Shown piece after piece: positions 1-7,851 of a stretch of 64,000 nucleotides of DNA. The translations under genes and the position numbers were made by a program. Position 1 is the first letter of the stretch, and each line of letters opens with the position of its first letter. The stretch lies in NCBI RefSeq assembly GCF_018130785.1, contig NZ_JAFCJT010000016.1, forward strand, positions 96,494 to 160,493, in the 5' to 3' direction. The notes under the pieces were generated by a model that saw only the letters and a list, made by a program, of their open reading frames with translations, did not search any database and was not told where the DNA came from. Source of the stretch: Bradyrhizobium liaoningense (GTDB lineage: Bacteria; Pseudomonadota; Alphaproteobacteria; Rhizobiales; Xanthobacteraceae).

Positions 1-569
1 CGCCGGCAATCCACGCGATGAGCCCGAACGGCGGCGTGATCCATATCGGCTCGTTCTCGAAATCGATTGCGCCGGCGCTGCGCGTCGGCTTCATCGTCGC
101 GCCCTGGGATGTGATGTCGCGGATGCTGGCGCTGAAGACGGATGCCGGTTCGGGCGCGCTGGAGCAGATGGTGCTGGCTACCTATTGCAAGCCGCATTTT
201 TCGAGCCACGTGCCGGCGCTGACGAAGGCGCTGCGCACCAAGCTCGACACGCTGATGGAGGCCCTCAACGAGCAGTTCGGGACAGCGGCCGAGTTCGAGG
301 AGCCGAAGGGCGGCATCTTCCTCTGGGTGAAGCTGCCCGACCAGGTCGATACGCTAAAGCTGTATCAGGCCGCGCTTGCCGCAGGCGTCTCGATCAATCC
401 GGGACCGGAATGGTCGACCAACAAGAAGCATTCCAGCTCGCGTCTGCGGCTGTGCTTTGCGAGCCCAACGCATCAGCAGATCCGCGAGGGCGTCGCCGTG
501 CTGGCCGAGGTCTGCCGCAAGGAGTTCGGCGTGCCCGCCCGCAGCGCCAACGTGGAGAAGCGGGCCTAA
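1..569 (+). CDS. PLP-dependent aminotransferase, C-terminal part (5' end outside window)
   Basis: The frame is open from base 3, so the gene enters from the left edge and only about 188 C-terminal residues are present. The motif GSFSK near the start is the class I/II aminotransferase site in which the lysine forms the Schiff base with pyridoxal phosphate, and the following APALRVGFI segment is typical of the family. A PKGGIFLWVKLP stretch and a late SRLRLCFA segment, which should carry the substrate-carboxylate arginine, match the small domain. The branch resembles the 2-aminoadipate/MocR-like aminotransferases, but substrate cannot be assigned and an N-terminal DNA-binding domain cannot be excluded because the 5' part is missing. 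Confidence 0.85.
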   Translation, partial: PAIHAMSPNGGVIHIGSFSKSIAPALRVGFIVAPWDVMSRMLALKTDAGSGALEQMVLATYCKPHFSSHVPALTKALRTKLDTLMEALNEQFGTAAEFEEPKGGIFLWVKLPDQVDTLKLYQAALAAGVSINPGPEWSTNKKHSSSRLRLCFASPTHQQIREGVAVLAEVCRKEFGVPARSANVEKRA

Positions 570-577
570 GGCTCGCA

Positions 578-922
578 TCAGGCAATTTGGGGCTGGCTGC
601 CGTGGATCGCGGAGGCCAGCCGCAGCAGCAGCACGATCGAGACGTTGCCCTTGCCGGCCTCGATCTGGGCGATGTAGCGCTCGGAAATCCCGGAGCGGCG
701 GGCCAGCTCCCGGCGCGACAGCTCGCACCGCGCGCGCGAGGACCTCAAGCGTTCGCCCAGCTCGGCCAGGAACGCGGTCTCGGAATAAGGCGGCACGGCG
801 CAGCTCCCCGGCAGCACCTCGCCCGCGAAATCCATGACTTGATTCAGCATCGGTCTATCCAATTTCGCCTTCGGGAGCGCCATCCTACCCTTGATACGGC
901 CGGCCTCATTGACGCGGATCAA
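578..922 (-). CDS. Short XRE-family HTH protein resembling the DNA-binding half of BoxR/BzdR regulators
   Basis: The protein has 114 residues. Residues about 50-110 form a helix-turn-helix of the HTH_3 type, with the core RRELARRSGISERYIAQIE and a following GKGNVSIVLLLRLA. That wording is close to the N-terminal domain of the BzdR/BoxR regulators of benzoate catabolism, which normally continue into a shikimate-kinase-like effector domain. Here the frame stops right after the HTH, so no effector domain is present. It may be a truncated relative or a stand-alone regulator. The start is uncertain; in-frame methionines at 883 and 850 are alternatives. It converges on the aminotransferase with only an 8-bp gap. 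Confidence 0.7.
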   Translation of the reverse strand: MIRVNEAGRIKGRMALPKAKLDRPMLNQVMDFAGEVLPGSCAVPPYSETAFLAELGERLRSSRARCELSRRELARRSGISERYIAQIEAGKGNVSIVLLLRLASAIHGSQPQIA

Positions 923-1005
923 ATTCGCGCGTGATTGATAGCTCGCGTGGACGATCGCGCGCGGGATGCTACATTTGGAATTGTTCGAGGCGGGGTTTTC
1001 AGGAC

Positions 1006-1458
1006 ATGACGCGTTGTTTGAGCCGCTGGATCGCGGCGGCGGTGCTGTGGATTGCGTTCACGCCCGCGGCCCGCGCCGAGACGCTTGCGGCGACGGTCGA
1101 GCAATGGGGCCTGCTCGGCTCATGGGCGGTCGATTGCGCGGCTCGGCCCGACCGCGACAAGGGCTCGCTGTTGACTTACGAGATCAGGAAGGACGGCCGG
1201 GTGATGTACCGGCGCGATTTCGGCGAAGCCAAAGACGAGAACGAAGTGGTGTCCGCCGCGGTCGACGCCGAGGGGCTGCTCAATGTGATGGTGTACTTCC
1301 CCTCGCTGCACCAGACGCGTGAGTTCGGGCTGTTGCTGACGAAGGACGGCAGCCTGCGCGCGATCTACAATCGCAGCGAGCGCGGCGTGTACACGATCAG
1401 GGACGGCAAGTACGTCGCGACAGGCGCGCCGACACCTCCACAGCAACGCTGCGATTGA
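1006..1458 (+). CDS. Secreted hypothetical protein
   Basis: A 150-residue protein with an N-terminal signal peptide: MTRC, a hydrophobic run to about residue 20, and an ARAE cleavage site. The mature part begins with a tryptophan-containing segment (EQWGLLGSWAVDC) and contains alternating short beta-like stretches, suggesting a small periplasmic beta fold. I do not recognise a named domain. The ATG at 1006 was preferred over an upstream in-frame start at 931 because it places the signal peptide at the N terminus. It is divergent from the HTH gene before it. Confidence 0.75.
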   Translation: MTRCLSRWIAAAVLWIAFTPAARAETLAATVEQWGLLGSWAVDCAARPDRDKGSLLTYEIRKDGRVMYRRDFGEAKDENEVVSAAVDAEGLLNVMVYFPSLHQTREFGLLLTKDGSLRAIYNRSERGVYTIRDGKYVATGAPTPPQQRCD

Positions 1459-1469
1459 CCATCACGCTT

Positions 1470-1518
1470 GAGCATGATCTCTCGGAAAACCGCTTCATAC
1501 TTTTTCCGGATCATGCTC
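1470..1518. repeat. Palindromic intergenic repeat
   Basis: Perfect 10-bp inverted arms GAGCATGATC (1470-1479) and GATCATGCTC (1509-1518) flank a 29-base centre containing a GGAAAACCGCTTC core. This layout is a common dispersed intergenic element in Bradyrhizobium and Rhodopseudomonas genomes. It lies between the secreted protein and the promoter of the His-rich peptide and could form a hairpin in RNA. Confidence 0.7.
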
Positions 1519-1557
1519 TGTCTGAACAGGCATTCAGAATTCTCTTCCCGTTCCTCC

Positions 1558-1582
1558 GGAACGTTCACGCACATGCGCCGTT
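1558..1582 (+). promoter_or_regulatory. EcfG-type promoter (GGAAC-N16-CGTT)
   Basis: GGAAC at 1558-1562, 16 bases, then CGTT at 1579-1582: a perfect match to the known alphaproteobacterial EcfG/sigma-EcfG consensus. It ends 25 bp before the start codon of the His-rich peptide. Confidence 0.7.
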
Positions 1583-1607
1583 CTCATTTGCATTGGAGGA
1601 GGACATC

Positions 1608-1832
1608 ATGAAGAAGCTTGGTTATGTGGTTGCGGCTCTCGGCGCACTCGTCATCGCGGCGCCGACGCTGGCAAGTGCGGAAACGGTGGTGATCAAGCAT
1701 GGTCATCATCACGGCCCGTACGGCGCCCGCGCCGAATACGGCATGCATCGTGACCACGGCTGGCATCGCGGCTGGCACCATCGCGACCGGGTCGTGGTGG
1801 TCAAGCGCAGCCATCGTCACCACTGGGACTAA
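1608..1832 (+). CDS. Small histidine-rich secreted peptide
   Basis: A 74-residue protein with a clear signal peptide (MKKLGYVVAALGALVIAAP, cleavage near ASAE) and a mature part of about 50 residues rich in His, Arg, Trp and Tyr, including HGHHHGPYG and two HRGWHH-like stretches. Metal binding (Cu, Ni or Zn) or surface or nucleic-acid interaction are possible but not shown. The start follows a strong GGAGGAGG ribosome site. An EcfG-type promoter lies just upstream and a terminator just downstream, so it is a single-gene unit probably induced in the general stress response. Confidence 0.8.
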   Translation: MKKLGYVVAALGALVIAAPTLASAETVVIKHGHHHGPYGARAEYGMHRDHGWHRGWHHRDRVVVVKRSHRHHWD

Positions 1833-1849
1833 CGCGCAACGCAACATGG

Positions 1850-1876
1850 AAATGGCCCCTCGCGGGGCCATTTCTT
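1850..1876 (+). terminator. Rho-independent terminator
   Basis: Perfect 10-bp stem AAATGGCCCC / GGGGCCATTT with a TCGC loop, followed by CTTTG, 18 bp after the stop codon of the His-rich peptide. The A-rich left flank means it could also work for the convergent aldo/keto reductase gene. Confidence 0.8.
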
Positions 1877-1901
1877 TGCGTGCTCGAAACGTTCGGCGAG
1901 A

Positions 1902-2720
1902 CTAATCCCACACCGGCGCAAAGCCTGGATTGACGCAACGCCTGTCCTTGGGCAACGCGGCGATCTTCTTGCGGTCGGCATCGTCGAGCGTGATCTTCAG
2001 CGCATCGAGATTGGCCTGCTGGCTCTCGCGGCGCGAAGCCTTCGGGATCGCAGCGACGCCGCTTTGGTCGAGCAGCCATTTCAGCGCGACTTGCGCCGCG
2101 GTCGCGTTGTGCCTGGCGCCGATTTCAGTCAGCACTGGGTCTGACGCAATGCGTCCTTGCGCGAGCGGGCAATAGGCGACCAGCGGGATCGACCTGGCGT
2201 TGAGATAGGCGAGCAACTTCGATTGATCGAGCATGGCGTGATATTCGACTTGGTTGCAGGCGATCGGCGCCTTGATGTCCTCGACCACGGTCTTGAGCAG
2301 CGCCGTGGTGAAATTGGCAACGCCGATCGCCCGCGTGCGTCCTTCCTCCTTCAGCTTCATCAAGGTCTCGAACACCGCGCCCCAGTTCGCTGATTTCGAT
2401 GGCCAATGCACGAGATAGAGGTCGACATGGTCGAGCCTGAGCTTGGCCAGGCTGGCGTCGAAGGCGCGGCGGATTGCATCGGGGCTGAGGTTCTCGTGCC
2501 AGACCTTGGTCGTGACGTGCAACTCGCCGCGCGGCAGCCGGGCGGCGGCGAGTGCAGCACCGATCGGTTCTTCGTTGGCGTACATCTCGGCGGTGTCGAT
2601 ATGGCGATAGCCGATCGACAGCGCGCTCTCGACCGCAGCCCGGCAGGCATCACCCTGCATGCGGAAGGTGCCGAGGCCGAGTTTGGGCATGCTGATGCCC
2701 TGTGTCTTCAGATTATCCAT
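1902..2720 (-). CDS. Aldo/keto reductase
   Basis: A 272-residue NADPH-dependent aldo/keto reductase with a TIM-barrel fold. The catalytic tetrad is visible: Asp42 and Tyr47 in HIDTAEMYANE, Lys72 in VTTKVWHE and His105 in YLVHWPS. The C-terminal IPKASRRE segment matches the 2'-phosphate-binding region. The overall pattern resembles 2,5-diketo-D-gluconate reductase (DkgA/DkgB) types, which reduce methylglyoxal and many other carbonyls, so the real substrate is uncertain. The start follows a CAGGAG ribosome site. Confidence 0.9.
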   Translation of the reverse strand: MDNLKTQGISMPKLGLGTFRMQGDACRAAVESALSIGYRHIDTAEMYANEEPIGAALAAARLPRGELHVTTKVWHENLSPDAIRRAFDASLAKLRLDHVDLYLVHWPSKSANWGAVFETLMKLKEEGRTRAIGVANFTTALLKTVVEDIKAPIACNQVEYHAMLDQSKLLAYLNARSIPLVAYCPLAQGRIASDPVLTEIGARHNATAAQVALKWLLDQSGVAAIPKASRRESQQANLDALKITLDDADRKKIAALPKDRRCVNPGFAPVWD

Positions 2721-3024
2721 GGGTCAACTCCTGACGTATTTCAGCCGCCGAACACGCGGTGAGGCCGCGGGGGACAGACTCTTCGGTGATGGAAAAGAGA
2801 TGGCGGGAGCGATCAATATAGCGCGGAAGGCGCAGGCCCGCCAACCAAGATCGGGTTAGCACTGGGGGGCGCGATGCCTCTCCACTGTCATGCCCGGGCA
2901 TAGCCGTCCCATGGACGGCGTCGCTTCCGCTCGCCTATGCCCGGGCATCCACGTTCTTCGCGCGGGGAGCAAGGCGTGGATGACCGGGTCAAGCCCGGCC
3001 ATGACGCGGAGAGACCCCCGTCCC
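2721..3024. repeat. Gene-free stretch holding an intergenic repeat
   Basis: No credible gene. Positions about 2889-3004 hold a composite of inverted segments with two copies of TGCCCGGGCAT, a CCACG...CGTGG pair, and a GATGACCGGGTCAAGCCCGG tail. Similar segments recur elsewhere in the window (near 7698-7805). This is the usual dispersed Bradyrhizobium intergenic repeat. Confidence 0.6.
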
Positions 3025-4599
3025 TCACGAATGCTGCGCGACCACGGCCGGGCGTGCCTGCGGCTGCGGCACGATATCGACCGACCAGAGGTCCCGGTTG
3101 TCGACGTCTTTCAGCGTCACCGTCATGACGCCGCTGCGGCCGTCGATGTCGACGCGGCCGAAGAACTGCAGGCCGAAGCACGGCGCGAGGTTCTCCCCCT
3201 GCGCCGCGCTGCATCCGTTCTGATACATCGCGACCGGGCCAAAGGTGTTGTCGAGTTCGCCTGGTCCCCAGGTGCCGGCATGCAGCGGGCCGGAGACGAA
3301 CTCCCAGAACGGCTCAAAGTCCTGGAACTGCGCCTTGTTCGGATCGTAATAGTGCGCGGCGGTGTAGTGCATGTCGGCAGTGAGCCAGACGATGTTGCGC
3401 ACGCCTGCGCGCTTGATGGAGCTGAGCAGATCAGCGATTTCGTGCTCACGCCGATCGGGCGCGCCATTGCCGAGCGCGACCGCGTCAAGGCTCACGAGGC
3501 TGATCGGCAAATCGGCTGCGATCACCTTCCAGGTCGCGCGCGAGGCAGCGAGCTCCCGCTTCAGCCAGGCGAGCTGCTCGGTGCCGAGAATCCAGCCGCC
3601 ATGATCGTCGCCCTTGTTCCAGGTTTCGTCGCGAAAACTGCGCATGTCGATCATGAAGACGTCGAGCAGCGGACCGTAGGCGACCTTGCGATAGATGCGG
3701 CCCTGCCGTGTACCGAGGTCGCGGATCGGCATGAAGTCGAAGAAAGCGCGGCGCGCGCGTGAGACCAGACGCGGGGTGCCGTCATCCTCGTGGCCGGCCT
3801 CGTCATAGCTGCCGGTCGGGGACCAGTCGTTGGTGACTTCGTGGTCGTCCCACTGCGCGAGCATCGGCACCTCCGCGTGGAAGGCGCGAAAATGCGCGTC
3901 GAGATGATTGTATTTGTAGTTGCCGCGGAACTGAGCCAGCGTGTGCGCGACCTCGGCTTTCTCCTCGGTCACCAGATTGCGCCAGGTCTCGCCGTTCGGG
4001 AGCTTCTGTTCGGAAGGGATCGTGCAGTCGGCGTAAATATGGTCGCCGGAATGGATGAAGAAATCCGGGCGGTTGTCGAGCATGGTGCGATAGCTGCGAT
4101 AGCCACCGCGCGAGATGTCGATACCCCAGCCCTGCCCCGCGACGTCGCCGGACCACACGAACGAGATCGACTGGCCCGCGGCCGGCGCGGTGCGGAAATG
4201 GCCGACGCGGCTTTCGCCGGCGATGCCGGTCGCGATGTCGTCGAAGCGCACGCGATAGAAGATGTCCTGCCCGGACGGCAGATCGTTCAGCAGCAGTTTT
4301 GAGGTGAAGTCGGCATCGGGCAGCGCATCGCGCGAAGCTGACGCTACGATCGTCTTGAAACTCTCGACGGTTGAGCATTCCACCTGCATCCGCGCGGGCC
4401 TGTCGGCGCGCGCCCAGATCACGGCAGAGCCGTCCGAGACATCACCGGACTGAATGCCGTCCGCGATTTGCGGGCGATCGGCAGCGCGGCTGATGGATGG
4501 CTTTGCGAGTGTGCCGAGCGCGGCAACGGCGAAACTTGAAGTCGAGCGGACCAGGAACTGCCGCCGGGTCCATGCGCGCGAGGCGCGGAGCGTTGCCAT
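3025..4599 (-). CDS. phoD: Alkaline phosphatase D (PhoD), Tat-exported
   Basis: A 524-residue PhoD-family phosphodiesterase/phosphomonoesterase. The N terminus has a twin-arginine signal (TRRQFLV then a hydrophobic stretch, ending near SRAAD), so it should be exported folded. An N-terminal Ig-like domain (residues about 40-150) precedes the metallophosphatase domain. Metal-site motifs are FVWSGD, FFIHSGDHIYAD, QWDDHEVTNDW and WLTADMHYTA, as expected for the Fe/Ca centre of PhoD. Its length is normal for the family. It probably releases phosphate from organic phosphoesters in the periplasm. No Pho box was identified. Confidence 0.93.
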   Translation of the reverse strand: MATLRASRAWTRRQFLVRSTSSFAVAALGTLAKPSISRAADRPQIADGIQSGDVSDGSAVIWARADRPARMQVECSTVESFKTIVASASRDALPDADFTSKLLLNDLPSGQDIFYRVRFDDIATGIAGESRVGHFRTAPAAGQSISFVWSGDVAGQGWGIDISRGGYRSYRTMLDNRPDFFIHSGDHIYADCTIPSEQKLPNGETWRNLVTEEKAEVAHTLAQFRGNYKYNHLDAHFRAFHAEVPMLAQWDDHEVTNDWSPTGSYDEAGHEDDGTPRLVSRARRAFFDFMPIRDLGTRQGRIYRKVAYGPLLDVFMIDMRSFRDETWNKGDDHGGWILGTEQLAWLKRELAASRATWKVIAADLPISLVSLDAVALGNGAPDRREHEIADLLSSIKRAGVRNIVWLTADMHYTAAHYYDPNKAQFQDFEPFWEFVSGPLHAGTWGPGELDNTFGPVAMYQNGCSAAQGENLAPCFGLQFFGRVDIDGRSGVMTVTLKDVDNRDLWSVDIVPQPQARPAVVAQHS

Positions 4600-4717
4600 T
4601 CAGGAAACCTTCGTCGAATCGCGACGGAAGGTGCCTGCGCCGTTTGACTCCTATCCTGACGGTTTCTTGACTCCGGGCCTACGGTTTTGCGACGCCCGGA
4701 TGACGCGGCAGACCCGG

Positions 4718-5137
4718 CTAGCGCTTCCAGTTGCAGATGCCGCCGGTGCGACACGGCCAGGTCTGGATGCGGGTGTCCATCGCCTGCGCGTCCAGCGGAT
4801 TACCGCGACGATGTGCAAGCTTGGTGCGCGCTGCGCCGCGTGGCTGGGCGCTCCTGGCATGAACAACCTTCGGCTCGGCCACGTGCACGCGCTCGGCGGC
4901 AACCTTCTTCGGCACGTCGATGGGTTCGACGCGCGCCTGCGCCTCGTTACCACCCTTCGCCTCCAACGCGACCGGGGCGAATTGCGTCTCGGGCCCGAGC
5001 CGCTTTGGCGACAGCACGGCCTTGGAGAGATCGAGGCCAAAATACTCACCGGGCTTATAGTCGTCAGCGCGCGCGACGCCGCCACCCGCGAACACGAGAG
5101 CAACGGCAACCGCCAAATGAACGCTCTTCAGGACCAC
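4718..5137 (-). CDS. Secreted hypothetical protein, GTG start
   Basis: A 139-residue protein with a signal peptide (hydrophobic residues about 6-20, cleavage near ARADD), a DYKPGEYFGLDLSKAVLSPK segment, a basic middle and a C-terminal CRTGGIC motif that could form a disulfide. I do not recognise a domain. The start codon is GTG, chosen because an AGGAGG ribosome site lies 7 bases upstream. A perfect inverted repeat lies 27 bp further upstream. Confidence 0.7.
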   Translation of the reverse strand: MVLKSVHLAVAVALVFAGGGVARADDYKPGEYFGLDLSKAVLSPKRLGPETQFAPVALEAKGGNEAQARVEPIDVPKKVAAERVHVAEPKVVHARSAQPRGAARTKLAHRRGNPLDAQAMDTRIQTWPCRTGGICNWKR

Positions 5138-5163
5138 TGACGCCTCCTGAAATTGATTATTGA

Positions 5164-5180
5164 AGGGGTAATTTACCCCT
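5164..5180. promoter_or_regulatory. Perfect inverted repeat in promoter region
   Basis: AGGGGTAA (5164-5171), one central base, TTACCCCT (5173-5180): a perfect 8+1+8 palindrome upstream of the secreted protein that starts at 5137. It lies where an operator would be expected. No regulator is known. Confidence 0.45.
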
Positions 5181-5245
5181 ATTTAGGAGACGTCCCGCGC
5201 AATTCCAGCGGCCAAGTGCCGCCGTGGTTAAGAAGTTTGGCTGTG

Positions 5246-6247
5246 TCAGGCGACCTTTCGCGCCGCACCCGTCCCGTCCAGGAACCCCATCAGCCGGCTG
5301 CGGATGATTTGTTCCGCCTCGGACATGATGCGATCGACGAGTTCCTTGCAGGAGGGGATATCGCGGATGAGGCCTGCGACCATGCCGCAGCTCCAGGCGC
5401 CCGCGTCCATCTGGCCGTCCAGCATGATCTTCGGATAGACGCCCGCGACCTGGTCGTGGATATCGTCGATGGTCAGCTTGGCGCCCTTCTCGCGCTCGAT
5501 GTCGAGCAGACGATCGACATTGGCGTTCTTCAGCACACGTTCGGTATTGCGCAGAGCGCGCATGATCAGGCGGGTGTCGAGCTCGGTGGCCGCGACCAGC
5601 GCGTTCTTCACGTTCTGATGCACCGGTGCTTCCCTGGTGGCGATGAAGCGCGTGCCCATGTTCATGCCCGCTGCACCCAGCGACAGCGCCGCGACGAGGC
5701 TGCGCCCGTCAGCCATGCCGCCGGAGGCGACGAACGGAATCTTCAGTTCCTCCGCCGCGCGCGGCAGCAGGATCATGTTGGGAATGTCGTCCTCGCCGGG
5801 ATGGCCGCCACACTCAAAGCCATCGACGCTGACGGCGTCGCAACCGATGCGCTCGGCCTTCAGTGAGTGGCGGACCGAGGTACATTTGTGGATCACCTTG
5901 ATGCCGGCGGCCTTCAGCGCGGGCATGTATTGCTCCGGACTGCGCCCCGCGGTCTCCACCGCCTTGATGCCACCTTCAACGATGGCCGCGATGTATTCCG
6001 GATAGGGCGGCGCCGAGAAGGTCGGCAGGAAGGTGAGGTTCACACCGAACGGCTTGTCCGTCATGTCGCGGCAGCGCGCGATTTCCTTCGCGAGCAACTC
6101 CGGCGTCTTCTGCGTCAGGCCCGTGATGATGCCGAGCCCGCCGGCATTGGAGACGGCAGCGGCGAGTTCGGCAAAGCCGACGAAATGCATGCCGCCCTGG
6201 ATGATCGGATGCTCGATGCCGAACAGTTCGGTGATCGCGGTCTTCAC
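5246..6247 (-). CDS. Nitronate monooxygenase (2-nitropropane dioxygenase family)
   Basis: A 333-residue FMN-dependent TIM-barrel protein. The N-terminal EHPIIQGGMHFVG and GGLGIITG segments, the SVDGFECGGHPG motif that carries the catalytic histidine, and the FVASGGMADG and GAAGMNMGTRFI phosphate-binding segments define the nitronate monooxygenase family. The enzyme oxidises alkyl nitronates such as propionate 3-nitronate, while some members act as enoyl reductases, so substrate is provisional. The start is GTG, supported by a GGAGGAGA ribosome site. It is on the same strand as the SDR upstream, with a 64-bp gap. Confidence 0.88.
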   Translation of the reverse strand: MKTAITELFGIEHPIIQGGMHFVGFAELAAAVSNAGGLGIITGLTQKTPELLAKEIARCRDMTDKPFGVNLTFLPTFSAPPYPEYIAAIVEGGIKAVETAGRSPEQYMPALKAAGIKVIHKCTSVRHSLKAERIGCDAVSVDGFECGGHPGEDDIPNMILLPRAAEELKIPFVASGGMADGRSLVAALSLGAAGMNMGTRFIATREAPVHQNVKNALVAATELDTRLIMRALRNTERVLKNANVDRLLDIEREKGAKLTIDDIHDQVAGVYPKIMLDGQMDAGAWSCGMVAGLIRDIPSCKELVDRIMSEAEQIIRSRLMGFLDGTGAARKVA

Positions 6248-6311
6248 GTAAGTTCTCCTCCCGGAATTTTGCCTAGGTTGGGATCAGTCTAGCCGGGCTT
6301 TTGCGCCGCCG

Positions 6312-7049
6312 TCACCATTTCTCTCCGAACGGGCGGATCTCCATCTCGAAGGTCCAGGCGCTCTTCGGCTGCTGATAGAGCTGCCAATATGCATCCGCGA
6401 CCGACGACGGCGGCATCAGGAGATCGGGATTATCAAGCGCATCCGGTCCGAGCGCTTCGAGCCGGCGCTGCCGCACCCATTCGGTATCGACGCCGGAATC
6501 GATGATGAGATGGGCGACGTGGACGTTCTTCGGACCAAGCTCGCGCGCCATCGCCTGCGCCACCGCGCGCAGGCCGAATTTCGCGCTGGCAAACGCTGCA
6601 AAGCCGCTGCCGCCGCGCAAGCTCGCGGTCGCACCGGTGAAGAAGATGTTGCCGCCGCCGCGCGGCAGCATCAGCCGTGCTGCTTCGCGGCCCGCGAGGA
6701 AGCCGGAATAGCAGGCCATCTCCCAGACCTTCCGGAACACGCGCTCGGTGGTGTCGAGGATCGGGAAATTGACGTTGGCGCCGACGTTGAAAATGCAGAC
6801 TTCGAGCGGCGCGTGCTGGTCGGCGTCATTGAGGAAGGAGATGATCTCCTCCTCCTTGCGCGCATCGAGCGAGCGCGCGTGAATCTCGCCGCCTGAAGCC
6901 TCGATGTCCTTCACCAGCGGCGCCAGCTTGTCGCCGTTGCGACGTCCGGCGAAGACCGTGAAACCTTCCGCGGCAAATTTCTTGGCGATCTCGGAGCCGA
7001 TGAAATCGCCGGCCCCGATCACAGCTGCTGTCGCGTTTCGCTTGGGCAA
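6312..7049 (-). CDS. SDR-family oxidoreductase with Phe in place of the catalytic Tyr
   Basis: A 245-residue Rossmann-fold protein of the short-chain dehydrogenase/reductase family. The cofactor site is atypical (VIGAGDFIGSEIA, where TGxxxGIG is usual) and NVGAN stands in for NNAG. The catalytic Ser lies in TGATAS, but the YxxxK motif reads FASAK (the Phe codon is at 6591-6593), so the general-acid tyrosine is missing while the lysine is kept. It may be a pseudo-enzyme, a binder, or use another residue. The start codon is TTG after a strong GGAGGAGG site. It is divergent from an HxlR regulator that may control it. Confidence 0.85.
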   Translation of the reverse strand: MPKRNATAAVIGAGDFIGSEIAKKFAAEGFTVFAGRRNGDKLAPLVKDIEASGGEIHARSLDARKEEEIISFLNDADQHAPLEVCIFNVGANVNFPILDTTERVFRKVWEMACYSGFLAGREAARLMLPRGGGNIFFTGATASLRGGSGFAAFASAKFGLRAVAQAMARELGPKNVHVAHLIIDSGVDTEWVRQRRLEALGPDALDNPDLLMPPSSVADAYWQLYQQPKSAWTFEMEIRPFGEKW

Positions 7050-7096
7050 GGTCGCCTCCTCCGGTGAGAACGATGTGTGATTGGGGTGAAGGCTAT

Positions 7097-7113
7097 AGTT
7101 CTAAAATAGAACT
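7097..7113. promoter_or_regulatory. Candidate HxlR operator, perfect inverted repeat
   Basis: AGTTCTA (7097-7103), AAA, TAGAACT (7107-7113) is a perfect 7+3+7 palindrome between the divergent SDR and HxlR genes. HxlR proteins bind as dimers to such sites. Two further inverted repeats lie beside it: 7143-7156 (CGCTA/TAGCG) and 7167-7189. Confidence 0.55.
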
Positions 7114-7166
7114 GTCAAACCACGAGGGCGAATGGTAGCCTTCGCTAGAAATAGCGCTGATCATTC

Positions 7167-7189
7167 AAGTCAGTTCCTTTTTCTGACTT
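7167..7189. promoter_or_regulatory. Second inverted repeat in the SDR/HxlR intergenic region
   Basis: AAGTCAG (7167-7173) and CTGACTT (7183-7189) are perfect 7-bp inverted arms with a pyrimidine-rich 9-base centre (TTCCTTTTT). They lie 25 bp before the HxlR start codon. This may be an autoregulatory site or a leader hairpin. Confidence 0.45.
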
Positions 7190-7214
7190 ACTACCCTTTG
7201 CCGGAGATCGCTGC

Positions 7215-7679
7215 ATGAAGTGGGACACGCTGGATGAAGAGCCCTGCTCGCTCTCCCGCACCGTCGCCGTGGTCGGCGACCGCTGGACGCTGCTGATCCT
7301 GCGCGAATGTTTTTTACGCGTGCGGCGGTTCGAGGGATTTCAGTCCTCGCTCCAGATCACGCGCCATCTGCTCTCGGAGCGGCTGAAGAAGCTGGTGCGG
7401 TTCGGCATTCTGCGCCGCGTCCCCTATTCCGAGGCGCCGAAGCGCTACGAATATATCCTGACGCAAAAGGGCCTCGACCTCTACCCGATCATCATGGCAA
7501 TGGTGCATTGGGGCGACACCCACATGGGCGACGAGCGCGGCCGACCGCTGCTGCACCAGCACAAGACTTGCGGCAAGCAGTTCGACCCCGTGATGGTGTG
7601 CTCGGAATGCGGTGAGCCGCTGCATGCGAAACAGGTGCATGTGCATGCGGGGCCTGGGCGGAAGGAGGCGCTGGGGTGA
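7215..7679 (+). CDS. HxlR-family transcriptional regulator
   Basis: A 154-residue winged-helix regulator. The N-terminal CSLSRTVAVVGDRWTLLILRE segment, the ITRHLLSERLKKLVRFGIL recognition region, and the YEYILTQKGLDL wing are characteristic of HxlR/MarR-like proteins. The family often senses electrophiles, quinones or formaldehyde through cysteines. Here, beyond the usual domain, residues about 117-137 contain KTCGK and CSECGEPLH, a possible small zinc or redox site. It is divergent from the Tyr-less SDR, with inverted repeats between them, and probably regulates that gene and itself. Confidence 0.88.
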   Translation: MKWDTLDEEPCSLSRTVAVVGDRWTLLILRECFLRVRRFEGFQSSLQITRHLLSERLKKLVRFGILRRVPYSEAPKRYEYILTQKGLDLYPIIMAMVHWGDTHMGDERGRPLLHQHKTCGKQFDPVMVCSECGEPLHAKQVHVHAGPGRKEALG

Positions 7680-7697
7680 GTGGCGCCGAGTAACAGG

Positions 7698-7805
7698 TGT
7701 CATGCCCCGGCTTGACCGGGGCGTCCAGTACGCCGCGGCCTCTCTGGATCCCCCGACTGCCTCTGGAATACTGGATCGCCCGCCTTCGCGGGCGATGACA
7801 GCGAT
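7698..7805. repeat. Dispersed intergenic repeat
   Basis: About 105 bp beginning TCATGCCCCGGCTTGACCGG and ending with a GATCGCCCGCC / GGCGGGCGATG-like hairpin (GATCGCCCGCCTTCGCGGGCGATGAC). It has the standard composition of Bradyrhizobium intergenic elements, lies between the convergent HxlR and efflux genes and contains no gene. Confidence 0.65.
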
Positions 7806-7851
7806 GGTGGGATACGCTCTTGCGCCAAAGACGCACTGATGGCATTGCCCC

